Below, piece by piece: positions 40,041 to 51,979 of a stretch of 64,000 nt of DNA (positions are counted from its first letter, which is position 1; each line of letters begins with the position of its first letter). Location: positions 64,551,369 to 64,615,368 of the forward strand of contig OX442314.1 of assembly GCA_949358305.1 (NCBI GenBank), in the 5' to 3' direction. The notes beneath the pieces are model-generated. The model had not been told where the DNA came from and made no database searches. It saw only the letters and a program-made list of their open reading frames with translations. The translations under genes and the position numbers were made by a program. This stretch comes from Strigamia acuminata. Taxonomy: Eukaryota > Arthropoda > Chilopoda > Geophilomorpha > Linotaeniidae.

Positions 40041-41599
40041 TGTTGCAAGACAGCGTGGAAGAATTGTTGTGCTGAGATAGTGTCAATAAATATTACTAAT
40101 TGCTTTGATTTGTTTAATTTTCCTTTAGTGTTTTATTTTTCATAATTAACTGATATTTTTCACTTTACAGGAATTTTGACTTATTAAAATGTTTTTCATT
40201 GATTTTTATTGTCACTTTTCGATTTAATGTAGTGTTAATGCCTTGCTATTATTTTATTCGTGTCTTTTTGAGTGCATTTATGAACCTTTTTATTAATTTT
40301 CCCTGATTTTGTGTTTATTGCGTGCAGTTCTAATGTTTTCTTCGTTTTCTGGCATACATTTGCGATGCTAGATACGTCATTTTTCGGTTCCTAGCGGACT
40401 TTTGCTTCCGTCTTCTAACCTTTCGTTTTGTGCTTTAGAATTCATTTGGAATTCTTTTTACATTTGTTTCTTACTAATTCGAGTCTGATTTTTCTTTCTG
40501 GATGCATTAGAACTGCCCAAAATGCTTCGTTCGGTTGTTTCGAACGTTCGTTGTCGGCTGCCGTAAAAGCGCAGCCGAGAATGTTCGGTTCGATCAACAT
40601 ATTCGTATTTATTAAACTTGTGTGTATTCATTCAGTATTTTGTGATGAGAATTAATAATTATTCTTGTATTTTAATCGATACTTTATTCGTTATTTACAT
40701 TAAGTGCTTTTTATTCCAATTTCGAATTGTTTTGACGCTTTTGCAATGTTCGCCGGACGCCATGTTTGATCCAACACCTTTGTTATGTTCGCCGGTCGCC
40801 ATGTTTGTCCCAAGCGACGATTACACAATGTAACCGTTATTTTTGTATTTTATATCTTATAATTTGCATGTACTATTTCATTGCGTTATTATTCAGTGTG
40901 TATTCTTTGATAATTTTGTGTTTTTGTTGCGATCAAAATTCAAATGTAAACGTTAGGTCATTTTCGAAGCCTGTGATTGGCTATTTTCAATTAGTTCTTT
41001 CCGAGATCGGTTTTTTGCAAATATCTCATTGTTTAACGTGTTTTTGGACATTGTTGTGATTATCTTTTTTGTTCACCGCATTCTTGTGGTCATTTAAATG
41101 TATTTCAATGTATTTTTAGTGCATTTTTAAGCAAATGCCAACTTTGCCGTGATCTTGTTTCCTCCGTTACCTTGGTAACGGAATCTTTTGTGTATCTGTA
41201 TTTCGCCGCTATCGGCTTGGCGCGTGCCGTAATGGGTACTGCGCATGTGCGGTTCCAAAAGAACCAATGTAATTGATGTATTTTCATCACTCTTCTGTTT
41301 AACTTAGATTAAAGAAGTTGTTATTAATTTTACTCCCGTTTCATGTTATTTAAGCAATGTGGCGCGAGTAGTTAAGCCTTTCCCTGGATTAGCAATTGAT
41401 TCAGCACTCCATTGGATATCAATCAACGGTGTTCCCATCAATGCTCCATGCATTCAACAATAGTTTTCAGTGCGGATTATGTGTTCTCAGCGCGGTTTTC
41501 GTACGAATTTAACAATACGATCACTTGAGTTTTTAGAAGCGGGAAATTCAAATACCCCCGACGCCATTCTTTTCTATTCGGTGTTGACAGACCGCAACA
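40041..41599 (+). repeat. BEL-4 5' LTR, 1559 bp
   Basis: TGTTGCAAGACAGCG to GACCGCAACA. Contains the doubled YY1-like motif (about 40746-40807), X-box-like GTTACCTTGGTAAC (41166-41179) and NRF1-like TGCGCATGTGCG (41240-41251). The last 120 bp open the leader ORF. Confidence 0.94.
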
Positions 41600-42291
41600 T
41601 CGAATACGAATCTGTGGTACCCGTGACCAGGATTCCGTCTGAAATCTGTGAGTTTTTCCGGTTCGTTTTGGATACGTTTCTTCGCGTGTTTGTTGCGACG
41701 GGAGAACAATACGTTCGTGATTCGTCGTCTGCTACGAGTGTCGCCGTTCAACGTGACAACAGTCACGACTGGGACAGCTCTTGCTTCGAGTGCGAACTTT
41801 TGTGTGTCATCAGCGGGATTCTACGGTCGCCATCTTGGATTTGGATAACACAACGCGCTGTGCTGAGAAGTCGATTCGCCCCTGGATTTATTGCTTTTCT
41901 TGTGTTTTTTCATTCAGTGCATTTATTTTGGAGGTTTTGTTTGCATGAGGGTATTGTTTTGGGTATTCTTTTTGGTGTTATTGCTGTTTCATATGCTAAT
42001 CTTAAGGGAAATTTAGTAAAAGTGAATTTTATTGCAAATCGTTTTAGTGTTTTCTTTAATTTTATGCATGCATCTCCATATAACTGGCATAACCAGGGGA
42101 GATTTAGATTTTTTGAAGCTAGTTACTGGTCAGTCTCTCATTGCAAGAGCTGTCAGTTATTAACGCTAAAATTTGATAGTGGTTTTCGTGCAAAATTCGT
42201 TCCGTACGAATCGCCGAAAATATTTCAAACTTGTGTAGGACTTTTTGAGTCACGTTTTTCATACGTGATCAAGGTCGCTCGTGTGTTTTAG
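41470..42291 (+). CDS. BEL-4 leader ORF (ORF0), starts inside the 5' LTR
   Basis: The frame opens after a TAG at 41461 with first ATG at 41479 (MCSQRGFRTNLTIRSLEFLE), still within the LTR, and runs across the LTR end and candidate PBS (41615-41631) to a stop at 42291, 217 nt before gag. About 270 codons. It aligns with BEL-1 and BEL-2 leader ORFs at VTRIPSEICEFFRFVL, VFVATGEQYVRDSS, VQRDNSHDWD and WITQRAVLRSRFAPGFIAF. The C-terminal half has hydrophobic segments (FIAFLVFFHSVHLFW; VLGILFGVIAVSYA). The 3' end diverges from the other copies. No known domain; possibly a membrane-associated accessory protein, by inference. Confidence 0.5.
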   Translation: MRIMCSQRGFRTNLTIRSLEFLEAGNSNTPDAILFYSVLTDRNIEYESVVPVTRIPSEICEFFRFVLDTFLRVFVATGEQYVRDSSSATSVAVQRDNSHDWDSSCFECELLCVISGILRSPSWIWITQRAVLRSRFAPGFIAFLVFFHSVHLFWRFCLHEGIVLGILFGVIAVSYANLKGNLVKVNFIANRFSVFFNFMHASPYNWHNQGRFRFFEASYWSVSHCKSCQLLTLKFDSGFRAKFVPYESPKIFQTCVGLFESRFSYVIKVARVF

Positions 42292-42508
42292 CATCCTTGA
42301 TTGTTAAAACACTCGATATTCTTGTGCATTTTCATTTGATTTTTTGTCATTTGGGCAATTAAACGTTGAAAAATTCTGTGTATTTTTTGCGGGATAAAAT
42401 TGAAAATTTTATTCTTTTAAAAATTGAAAGCGAAGTGTTTTTTGTCAAACGAGATTTTATCTTCCTTTTCGCAATTTGCAGCCGTGAATTTGTGAGAGGA
42501 GAGAAAAC

Positions 42509-44235
42509 ATGGCAGAACCTTCCGTGCAAAACTTGCTCACTCCAGAACAACTCGAAATTATGGAGACGAGATGGGAAGCGCTACTCACTTCACTCTCCGC
42601 TTTGCTGACTGTATCGGAGCAGACCAGCGACCCGGGAGAGTTGGAGGCGCTGTTATCTACAGCAAATATTCGAGAGACACGGGCTGTCAATGGACTCAAT
42701 GATCTTCAAACACATTCCGAACATGGATTTTATCTTGAAGCCATTGAAAAACTCGAGGCAGTTCAAACGAGAGTGGATCTTCTCCGCGGACGTTGGAAAG
42801 TATCGAAACGGTCCATTCCTACACTGGGAGGACGACTAAATATGTCAACTGCATCTGGCGGTAATACGACAATGAATGCTTCTTTCCGAAAAAACCAGAA
42901 GTTGCCAAAATTGGAGTCTGTGAAGTTCGATGGGGACATTTTGAAGTACAAGACTTTCAAAAGTAACTTTGAGACTTCAGTACATAAGGACCCAGACTTG
43001 AGCGACGTGGAAAAGCTTCAATATCTACAGACAATGTGTGTTGGCGAAGCAGCCACTTTGATTTCAACTTTTCCCTTGATCGAAGAATCCTACCATTTGG
43101 CTCGAGAAGAGTTGGAGAGAAACTACGGGGATGAGGACGCACAGCAAACTGCCCTCATCAGATCAATTCGAGAAATGAAAATTGTTACAAGTGTCTATCC
43201 AACTAAAGCGTTAAGAACAAATTTAACCAAAATTTCTTCCACCGTCAGACTCCTTGAGCAGTTGAAAATACCAATACAAACTTCAGGTGCTTTTCTCATG
43301 CCGGATATTATCAGCAAATTTCCAACTCAGATGGCATTGCGTTTTTATCAGGTGCATGGAATTCAAAACAAGAACATTATGACACTACTTGACTTTTTCT
43401 TGAAAGAAGTAGCTATGGCGGAAAGAACTGACAATTCATCTCATTCTGAAAAAGTGAAGAAAGAAAAGACTGAAGCCGAAAAAAGCAAGCAAAAAGGTTC
43501 CATGACGACTTGCGCTGCGACACAGGATTCCAAGCAATCAACCAGTGCCAAAGTCAAGCAGGAAACAAAACAAGAGAGCAAACCTGCTAATACGAAGAGC
43601 ATCAAGTGCATTTTTTGCGAAGAGGATCACCTTAATGGTTCCTGCAAAAAAGAAATCGAGATCAACGCAAAAATCGAATTGATCAAGAAAAACAGGCTTT
43701 GCTTCAATTGTTTCAGAACTGGCCATCGCGTCGGGGACTGTAAAGTAAAATTTTCCTGCAAACATTGTGGCGGAAGACACCACTCCACCATTTGCAAGAA
43801 GTCGGATGTGAAGAATTCATCAAGCGTTGTCGAGAAGCCCAAGGAGCCACAAGTGACAACACACGTCTCGTGCGCGATCTCCGCGACTCTTCAATTAATG
43901 ATATTCACTGCAAACCTTAAAACCAAAAATGGAGGATCTCACAACATCCGAGGAATGATAGATCCAGGCAGCCACCGATCTTTCATAACAACTGAGTTGA
44001 TAAACAGGATCAAGTTGAAAAAGTGCGGCAGCATTTCGGCCACGACACAACGCTTCAATGATTCTACTCCTGCTTCAACGGATTATGACGTTTTTAACGT
44101 TACTTTGAAAAGCAGAAATGACACGCAAGAAATCAAAATGACAATGCTATCGGTCGAAAACCTACCAAAAGTGCAAGGAATTTTAAACTCCACGGTAATA
44201 GAAAAAGTGAAAGGATTAAATCTTGAGTTGGCTGA
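42509..44235 (+). pseudogene. gag: BEL-4 gag and protease, frame broken at about 44235
   Basis: ATG at 42509 (MAEPSVQNLLTPEQ). DUF1759-type Gag core (LPKLESVKFDGDILKYKTFK), Lys-rich linker, zinc clusters CIFCEEDHLNGSC, CFNCFRTGHRVGDC and CKHCGGRHHSTIC, and protease IDPGSHRSFIT. After LNLELAEE the frame shifts: about two nucleotides are missing relative to BEL-2, and this frame ends 28 nt later while the DUF1758/RT frame takes over. In an intact element one polyprotein spans this point. Confidence 0.9.
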
Positions 44236-46136
44236 AGAAGCCTGCCAAAACATCCCAAATTGACATTTTATTAGGAGTGGATGTTTGGTGGAAAATTCTA
44301 AAGGACGGCAAGAAGAAAATCAACGAGGATTTGGGCCTTATAAACACTTTATTTGGCTGGGTTCTCACCGGTGCAGCTGGAAACATCGATTTATTTGATG
44401 ATGAAGCCGACTTAACCACGTGTTGCAACACTTGCAACGTTGATATAAATGAAAAGTTGGACAAGCTCTGGAATTTGGAGGCAATCGGGATAGATTCGGG
44501 AGAGAAGGATTCCGACTTTATTCGAGACCGATTCGAATCCACGACAAAACGTTTGGAGGATGGACGCTATGAAGTGATGCTCCCCTTCAATGGACAAGAA
44601 AAAGAGTTAGAATCGAATTGGGAGTTGGCGATGAATCAACTTGCAAATACGCTGAAAAGAATAGATGCAAATGAGGACTATAAAAAACGTTACGACGACT
44701 CGATGTGGCAGTACATCGAGGAAAATCACGCGGAAGAAGTCCCAAAGGAGGAGCGTTTTCTCAAGAAGGGGATATATAATATACCTCACCACCCCGTCAT
44801 AAAAGAGGATCGAGATACTTCCAAATTTAAAATAGTGTTCAACGCGTCTTCATCCAAGAAGGGAAAACTTTCCCTCAATGACTGTTTATTTCCGGGACCT
44901 TCCCTCAACCCTGACTTAATTCTTGTTATTGTGAGATTTCGGCTCTATTGCATTCCGATAATAGCCGATATTAAACAAGCATTCCTACAGGTTATGATCA
45001 ACCCAACTCAAAGAAACTTTTTACGCTTTCTGTGGGTGGCTCGTGATTATTTTAAACAGCCTTATTCGTGGCAAAACCTGTGGAATCATATTATGATCCT
45101 GAGAATGATCGTCGTGCCCTTTGGTGTTATTTCCTCACCATTCCTCCTATGCGCAACCATTCGAAAACATGCAAAACAATTCGAGAAAACACACGCCAAA
45201 GAAGTTGATGCGCTAGATGATGGAATTTTCATGGATGACTTAACATCTGGAGGAGATCTTCCAGCCGACACGACGACACATTGCGAGAGGTTAAAAATGA
45301 TTTTAGACAGCGGAAAACTTCCCCTTGTGAAGTGGGCGACTTGCAGTAAAGACGTCTTCGACAACTTGAAAAAAGAGGGATTCCACATGCGGGGCGAAGA
45401 GTTTTCTAGTCTTGGAATCATTAAAATGCTCGGCATACTTTGGGACACAGAAAAGGACATGATAATGTTTAAAATACCGAAAATTGAAAAAATTCCGATT
45501 ACGAAGCGAGAAGTTGTCTCATTTTTAGCATCAATTTTCGATCCCATGGGACTCTTGGCTCCTGTGATTCTTCAAATGAAACTGCTCATTCAAGCGATCT
45601 GGGCTCGGACGAAAAAATGGGATGAAAAGATTCTTGATTCGGAGAAAAAAGAAATTGAAGAATGGAATTTCGACATCCAACAACTCAAGGAACTAAAAGT
45701 TCAACGTTGGTTAAATACTTATTCAAGTCAAGACATAACCCTAGAAGTTTTTTGTGACGCCAGCACAAAAGCATTTGGCTGCACGATTTTTGTCGTCAAT
45801 GTGGAGGGCAAAAGAGCATTGTTGTTAAGTAAATGCCGTATTGCGCCGGCCAAAAAAGTAACTCTTCCTCGACTCGAATTAACAGCAGCAGTGGTTGGAG
45901 TCAGAATGACAAAATATCTGCTCGAGAACTTTCTTCCTGGATATCCTGTCACTGAAGTTCGTTACTACTCGGACTCCACTATCACACTCGCCTGGATTAA
46001 TTCTGACAAAAACGTGTGGAAGCCTTATGTCTCAAACCGTGTTCAGGAAATTATTTCCTTTTCCAAGCCTGAGCAATGGTCCCATGTGCCAACCGAATTC
46101 AACCCCGCAGACCTATTGACCCGTCCACACAACTGA
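44235..46136 (+). pseudogene. pol: BEL-4 RT and RNase H, ended by a nonsense codon
   Basis: Open from the frameshift (an in-frame ATG at 44223 is fortuitous) to TGA at 46134. Contains ILLGVDVWWKIL, RT motifs (VFNASSSKKGKLSLNDCL, IADIKQAFLQV, MIVVPFGVISSPF, FMDDLTSGGD), the continuous junction SFLASIFDPMGL that is frameshifted in BEL-2, and RNase H (EVFCDAST, LPRLELTAAVVG, YSDSTITLAWI, DLLTRPHN). BEL-1 and BEL-2 have TCA where this copy has TGA, so the stop is a private mutation. Confidence 0.9.
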
Positions 46137-47738
46137 AAAACATTGATGAACAACAAACTTTGGTGGGACGGAGTTGATGTATCAAAACTGGAAAAGAAAG
46201 AAATTCTACAGGAAAACCCACCCGATGAAGAGAGAAAAATAATTGTTATGACTATTCAAGTTAAAGAGAACTTTGTCTACAAATTTTTCCGACGTTTTAG
46301 CAACTACAACCGACTTTTGAGAGTGTTTTCCTACATAATGAGATGGAAAAGTCAACTTGTTCGCGGTGAGCCCCTCTCGCCACTCGAGTTGGAGGCAAAC
46401 CAACTGAAGATCCTAAAACTTTCGCAGAAATTACATTTTTTGGAGGAAGTTGAGGATGTGAAAAACAAAAAGGAATTAAGCAAACATTCCACTTTAAGGA
46501 ATTTCGAGCTCTTTATTGACGAAAACGGATTACTTAGACTTCATAGCCGTTTGAAAAAATCTTTGTTGACATTTGATGAGGTCTATCCAATTATTTTACA
46601 TTACGATAGTTGGATAACACGACTGTTGATTAGAAAAGCACATCTAGAACTACTTCACGGTGATATTAGTGAAACCCTTTATCACTTACGTGATCAATTT
46701 TGGATTATAAGAGGAAGGAAAACAATTCAAACAGTTATTCGAGAGTGTGCAATTTGCAGACGTGCTAAACTTGCGAGAAATAACCCTTCTACTGGTGACC
46801 TTCCCACTGAACGTGTAACTCCAGCGGCTCCATTCCAACACACTGGAATTGATCATCTTGGACCCATTTATGTTGGCAACAACAAAAAGGAACGGAAAAA
46901 GGTTTATATTCTTTTATTCACGTGCATGGTGACAAGAAGCCTGCACTTAGAAGTGTCCGAAGATCTTTCTGTTCCCAAGTTTTTGTTAGCAATGCGACGA
47001 TTTGGAGCTCGTTTTGGCTATCCTGCCAAAATATTCTCAGATAATAGCAAAACATTCGAACGTGGTAGTGTGGAGTTACAATCATGGGGCAAGCTCATTG
47101 GTCGCAAGGACATACAGACTTTCCTATCTGAAAGAAGAGTTTTATGGACTTTTATTCCACCACTGTCCCCCTGGATGGGAGGGGCATGGGAACGCCTTGT
47201 CCGTTCAGTTAAGGATAAACTTCGAAAAACTTTGCTTCGATATACCGTTGATTTGGAGACTCTTCAAACCTTAGCTTTGGAAATTAGTTCCGTATTAAAT
47301 TCCCGACCTTTGTCCTACGTTCCCGACAGTGTAGATGGAGGCAGAATTTTGGCGCCTGAAAATTTTTTAACCGGTGGTTTACCAAAATACCTTATAAACA
47401 AAAAATTGAGTGCCATCAAAAAGACAGATTTAAGAAAATTAGACATTAAACGCAGACAGTTCATTTGGGAATTTTGGAGAGTGTGGAGAAAAAGTTACCT
47501 TATGCAATTGCGAAATTTTTACGAGACCAAAAGCGATAAAAATTTCAAAAACCCCAAAGTGAATCAGATCGTGTTGTTAGAAAAAATAAGAACAAATCCC
47601 TATTTTTGGCCACTTGCCCGGATAAAGGAGATTTTTCCAGGTGAGGATGGTTTTACCCGAGTCATTAAAGTAGTGCTACCCGATGGACGTGAACTGAAAA
47701 GATCAGTTAAACATGTGAGAGCTCTTGAACTGGACTGA
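46137..47738 (+). pseudogene. pol: BEL-4 integrase, downstream of the stop
   Basis: Same frame as the RNase H. Zinc-binding segment (LLHGDISETLYHLRDQFW, CAICRRAK), catalytic Asp (TGIDHLGP), Asp (FSDNSKTF), Glu (GGAWERLV) and C-terminal DUF5641-like region (NPYFWPLARI, DGRELKRSVKHVRALELD). Complete as sequence but reachable only by reading through the TGA at 46134. It ends 53 nt before the 3' LTR. Confidence 0.9.
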
Positions 47739-47791
47739 TTTGTTTGTGCTCGTTGTGTTTTCTCTTCTCTGTTCTCTCGCCGGCAATTCGC

Positions 47792-49129
47792 TGTTGCAAG
47801 ACAGCGTGGAAGAATTGTTGTGCTGAGATAGTGTCAATAAATATTACTAATTGCTTTGATTTGTTTAATTTTCCTTTAGTGTTTTATTTTTCATAATTAA
47901 CTGATATTTTTCACTTTACAGGAATTTTGACTTATTAAAATGTTTTTCATTGATTTTTATTGTCACTTTTCGATTTAATGTAGTGTTAATGCCTTGCTAT
48001 TATTTTATTCGTGTCTTTTTGAGTGCATTTATGAACCTTTCTATTAATTTTCCCTGATTTTGTGTTTATTGCGTGCAGTTCTAATGTTTTCTTCGTTTTC
48101 TGGCATACATTTGCGATGCTAGATACGTCATTTTTCGGTTCCTAGCGGACTTTTGCTTCCGTCTTCTAACCTTTCGTTTTGTGCTTTAGAATTCATTTGG
48201 AATTCTTTTTACATTTGTTTCTGACTAATTCGAGTCTGATCTTTCTTTCTGGATGCATTAGAACTGCCCAAAATGCTTCGTTCGGTTGTTTCGAACGTTC
48301 GTTGTCGGCTGCCGTAAAAGCGCAGCCGAGAATGTTCGGTTCGATCAACATATTCGTATTTATTAAACTTGTGTGTATTCATTCAGTATTTTGTGATGAG
48401 AATTAATAATTATTCTTGTATTTTAATCGATACTTTATTCGTTATTTACATTAAGTGCTTTTTATTCCAATTTCGAATTGTTTTGACGCTTTTGCAATGT
48501 TCGCCGGACGCCATGTTTGATCCAACACCTTTGTTATGTTCGCCGGTCGCCATGTTTGTCCCAAGCGACGATTACACAATGTAACCGTTATTTTTGTATT
48601 TTATATCTTATAATTTGCATGTACTATTTCATTGCGTTATTATTCAGTGTGTATTCTTTGATAATTTTGTGTTTTTGTTGCGATCAAAATTCAAATGTAA
48701 ACGTTAGGTCATTTTCGAAGCCTGTGATTGGCTATTTTCAATCCGTTCTTTCCGAGATCGGTTTTTTGCAAATATCTCATTGTTTAACGTGTTTTTGGAC
48801 ATTGTTGTGATTATCTTTTTTGTTCACCGCATTCTTGTGGTCATTTCAATGTATTTCAATGTATTTTTAGTGCATTTTTAAGCAAATGCCAACTTTGCCG
48901 TGATCTTGTTTCCTCCGTTACCTTGGTAACGGAATCTTTTGTGTATCTGTATTTCGCCCCTATCGGCTTGGCGCGTGCCGTAATGGGTACTGCGCATGTG
49001 CGGTTCCAAAAGAACCAATGTAATTGATGTATTTTCATCACTCTTCTGTTTAACTTAGATTAAAGAAGTTGTTATTAATTTTACTCCCGTTTCATGTTAT
49101 TTAAGCAATGTGGCGCGAGTAGTTAAGCC
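47792..49129 (+). repeat. BEL-4 3' LTR, left part
   Basis: TGTTGCAAGACAGCG onward, matching 40041 with scattered differences. Interrupted after AGCC (49126-49129) by the solo LTR; the last 221 bp follow at 50701-50921. Confidence 0.94.
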
Positions 49130-50696
49130 TGTTGCGGTCTGTCAACACCAAACAGCTATGAATGGGGTCGGGGCTATTTGAAATTCCCGCTTCTAAATAC
49201 TCAAGTGATCGTATTGTTAAATTCGTACGAAAACCGCGCTGAGAACACAAATCCGCACTGAAAACTATTGTTGAATGCATGGAACATTGATGGGAACACC
49301 GTTGATTAATATCCAATGGAGTGCTGAATCAATGGCTAATCCAGGGAAAGGCTTAACTACTCACAACACATTGAAAACTAAGGTTGAAAATAGAAAACAC
49401 GGGAGTAAACAAAAAACAACTTGTTTATTAAAAAGTTGGTTGAGAACTGAACAAAATACACTGATTACATTGGTTCCTGAGGAACCGCACATGCGCAGTA
49501 CCCAATACGGCACGCGCCAAGCCGATAGCGGCGAAATACAGATACAAAAGAAACTCCGTTGTCATAGCAACGGAGGAAACGAAATCACAGCAAAGTTGTA
49601 GTTACATAAAAACTGCACGAATTAAAGAATGTGATATACTAAAATGATCACAAGAATACCAGGAATATTTAATCTAATCACAACAATAAGATCAGAAAAG
49701 TAAAACAGTGCAAACGGAGCGAAAACAATGATCGTCAAGCAGACGATCGAGACAGCCAATCAGCGTCAAGCAAAATGATGCAATCAAAACATTTGAATTC
49801 CGAACGGAATAAAAATGCAAAAATAGCAAAGAATACAGGTGAAAACACTTCGAAATGAAATAGTAAATGCAGATTATAAGAATATAAAATACAAAAATAA
49901 CGGTTACATTGTGTAATCGTCGCTTGGGACAAACATGGCGACCGGCGAACATAACAAAGGTATTGGATCAAACATGGCGTCCGGCGAACATTGCAAAAGC
50001 GTCAAAACAATTCGGAATTGGAATATAAAGCACTTAATGTAAATAACAAATAAAGTATCGAATAAAATACAAGAATAATTATTAATTCTTATCACAAAAT
50101 ACTGAAAGAATACACACAAGTTTAATAAATACGAAAATGTTGAACGAACCGAACATTCTCGGCTACGCTTTTACGGCAGCCGACAACGAACGTTTGAAAC
50201 AACCGATCGAAGCATTTTGGGCAGTTCTAATGCATCCAGAAAGAAAGAACAGACTCGAAATAGTCAGAAACAAATGTAAAAAGAAATCCAAATGAATTCT
50301 AAAGCACAAAACGAAAGGTTAGAAGACGGAAGCAAAAGTCCGCTAGGAACCGAAAAATGACGTATCGAGCATCGCAAATGTATGCCAGAAAACGAAGAAA
50401 ACATTAGAACTGCACGCAATAAACACAAAATCAGGGAAAATTAATAGAAAGGTTCAAAAATGCACTCAAACAGACACGAATAAAATAATAGCAAGGTATT
50501 ATCAGTACATTAAATCAAAAAGTGACAATAAAAATCAATGAAAAACATTAAAATAAGTCAAAATTCCTGTAAAGTGAAAAATATCAGTTTATTATGAAAA
50601 ATAAAACACTAAAGGAAAATTAAACAAATCAATGCAATTAGTAATATTTATTGACACAATCTCAGCACAACAATTCTTCCACGCTGTCTTGCAACA
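49130..50696 (-). repeat. Solo BEL LTR nested in the BEL-4 3' LTR
   Basis: 1567 bp, TGTTGCGGTCTGTC to CTTGCAACA, reversed relative to BEL-4, with 4-bp duplication AGCC on both sides (49126-49129, 50697-50700). There is no internal region, so it is a product of LTR-LTR recombination. Keeps the NRF1-like site (49486-49497), X-box-like GTTGTCATAGCAAC (49558-49571) and YY1-like doublet (about 49934-49993). Confidence 0.93.
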
Positions 50697-50700
50697 AGCC

Positions 50701-50921
50701 TTTCCCTGGATTAGCAATTGATTCAGCACTCCATTGGATATCAATCAACGGTGTTCCCATCAATGCTCCATGCATTCAACAATAGTTTTCAGTGCGGATT
50801 ATGTGTTCTCAGCGCGGTTTTCGTACGAATTTAACAATACGATCACTTGAGTTTTTAGAAGCGGGAAATTCAAATACCCCCGACGCCATTCTTTTCTATT
50901 CGGTGTTGACAGACCGCAACA
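50701..50921 (+). repeat. BEL-4 3' LTR, right part
   Basis: Resumes TTTCCCTGGATTAGC and ends GACCGCAACA at 50921, identical in form to the end of the 5' LTR at 41599. Followed by ACAG and satellite. Confidence 0.94.
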
Positions 50922-51067
50922 ACAGTTGACTTAGCACAAACACCACAAGATCAATGTCTCTGAATGTTCAGAAATAGTGTTTAAACCTTAGTAGAAGCCT
51001 TCAATGCAAGTTTTAGCAACATCCAAGCAATGATTTTTGAGAACGGACTTTGGAGCTCATTTGATAT
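50922..51067. repeat. Satellite fragment between BEL-4 and Gypsy-B
   Basis: One monomer, continuing exactly from the break at 40040 (ATCACAG / TTGACTTAGC) and running into the long-variant segment ending TTTGATAT, where Gypsy-B is inserted. It joins phase-correctly to 60072. Confidence 0.93.
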
Positions 51068-51569
51068 TGTTACGTGGCTAAATGGGGATTGATTTAGTCC
51101 TACGTGACATGAATTTGATCAAGAATGACACAGGGTTTTATATGTAAAATGCCTACTGGCTTTATTATTCAAAGTCGGACATTTACTAATGTAAATGTTC
51201 GGTCAACAGCTCTTATTACATTTGTTCATTTATTAACCTAAAATATAAATCATTCATTCAAATCAAATAAATAACTAAATAAGGATGATGCTGTTGTCAA
51301 TTCAATTCAGTTTAGAAAACCTAGTCCTGCCTGACCGTCAACCGGCTGGCAGTAGTAGGTGAAGGTAACAGGTTGAGACTCAAAAGAGATCTGAGCTCTC
51401 TGGCTTAATCAACTCACTAAGTAAACTCCTATTCCCCCTATCAACTAAGTTGAACGGTCTGTGCATCTAATTAGGTGCACAGCGCCGTCTAGTGAGAATT
51501 CATTGTATTAAATGCCTAAACAGAGCGAGCAGAGCCAGCCGATACACGGTACGGCTCTACCGCGTAACA
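51068..51569 (-). repeat. Gypsy-B 3' LTR, 502 bp
   Basis: TGTTACGTGGC to CGCGTAACA; 7-bp terminal inverted repeat TGTTACG/CGTAACA. Confidence 0.96.
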
Positions 51570-51583
51570 GCCCCCCCCTTTAA
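51570..51583 (-). other. Gypsy-B polypurine tract
   Basis: On the minus strand TTAAAGGGGGGGGC lies directly against the 3' LTR. Confidence 0.8.
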
Positions 51584-51979
51584 TTTTTTCGGTCTCTCGA
51601 AAAACAATGAATTGTTCTAACTAACGCATCTCCTTTCACATTAAAAAATTCAAATCATAAACTCAATTTTACAATTTTGAGAATCTCTTTTCATCATCCT
51701 TATTTTTACAAAAATATCATATAACTCACTTTTCAATGTTTATAAATGTCATAGTCACTTTTTATTACACTTTTACATTGGAAATAATATTCAAAGTTTA
51801 AAATTAAATAAAATTAACACTTTTCATCAATGATAACACTTTTTGGTTTTTCTCTGTTTTATATTACTTTTTTTCAGTTTTCAATTTTCTATAAAATAAA
51901 AAAAACACACACACAAAAAAAAATGTTCAAAGTTCGTGTTGATTTTACACTTATTCACTTAAAGAAGTTAAAGTTCACT
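51584..51979 (-). other. Gypsy-B 3' untranslated region
   Basis: AT-rich (very low GC), no open frame of note; includes a short CA/A-rich simple tract near 51900-51921. Confidence 0.6.

Larger units (their letters stand above)
40041..50921 (+). mobile_element. BEL-4: BEL/Pao element inserted in satellite
   Basis: Plus strand, with target duplication ACAG (40037-40040, 50922-50925) inside a satellite monomer. 5' LTR 40041-41599 and 3' LTR 47792-49129 plus 50701-50921 (both 1559 bp once the nested solo LTR and one AGCC are removed). About six or seven LTR differences were noticed. The interior has leader ORF, gag, protease, RT, RNase H and integrase, broken by one frameshift (about 44235) and one stop (46134). 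Confidence 0.95.

Noticed and set aside
40428-41059. Several 70-97 codon ORFs within BEL LTRs (for example 40428-40655, 40766-41059, 48179-48810, 49692-50119, 9851-10215)
   Set aside because: Short, AT-driven frames conserved only because LTR copies are nearly identical; no coding-type substitution pattern could be seen.
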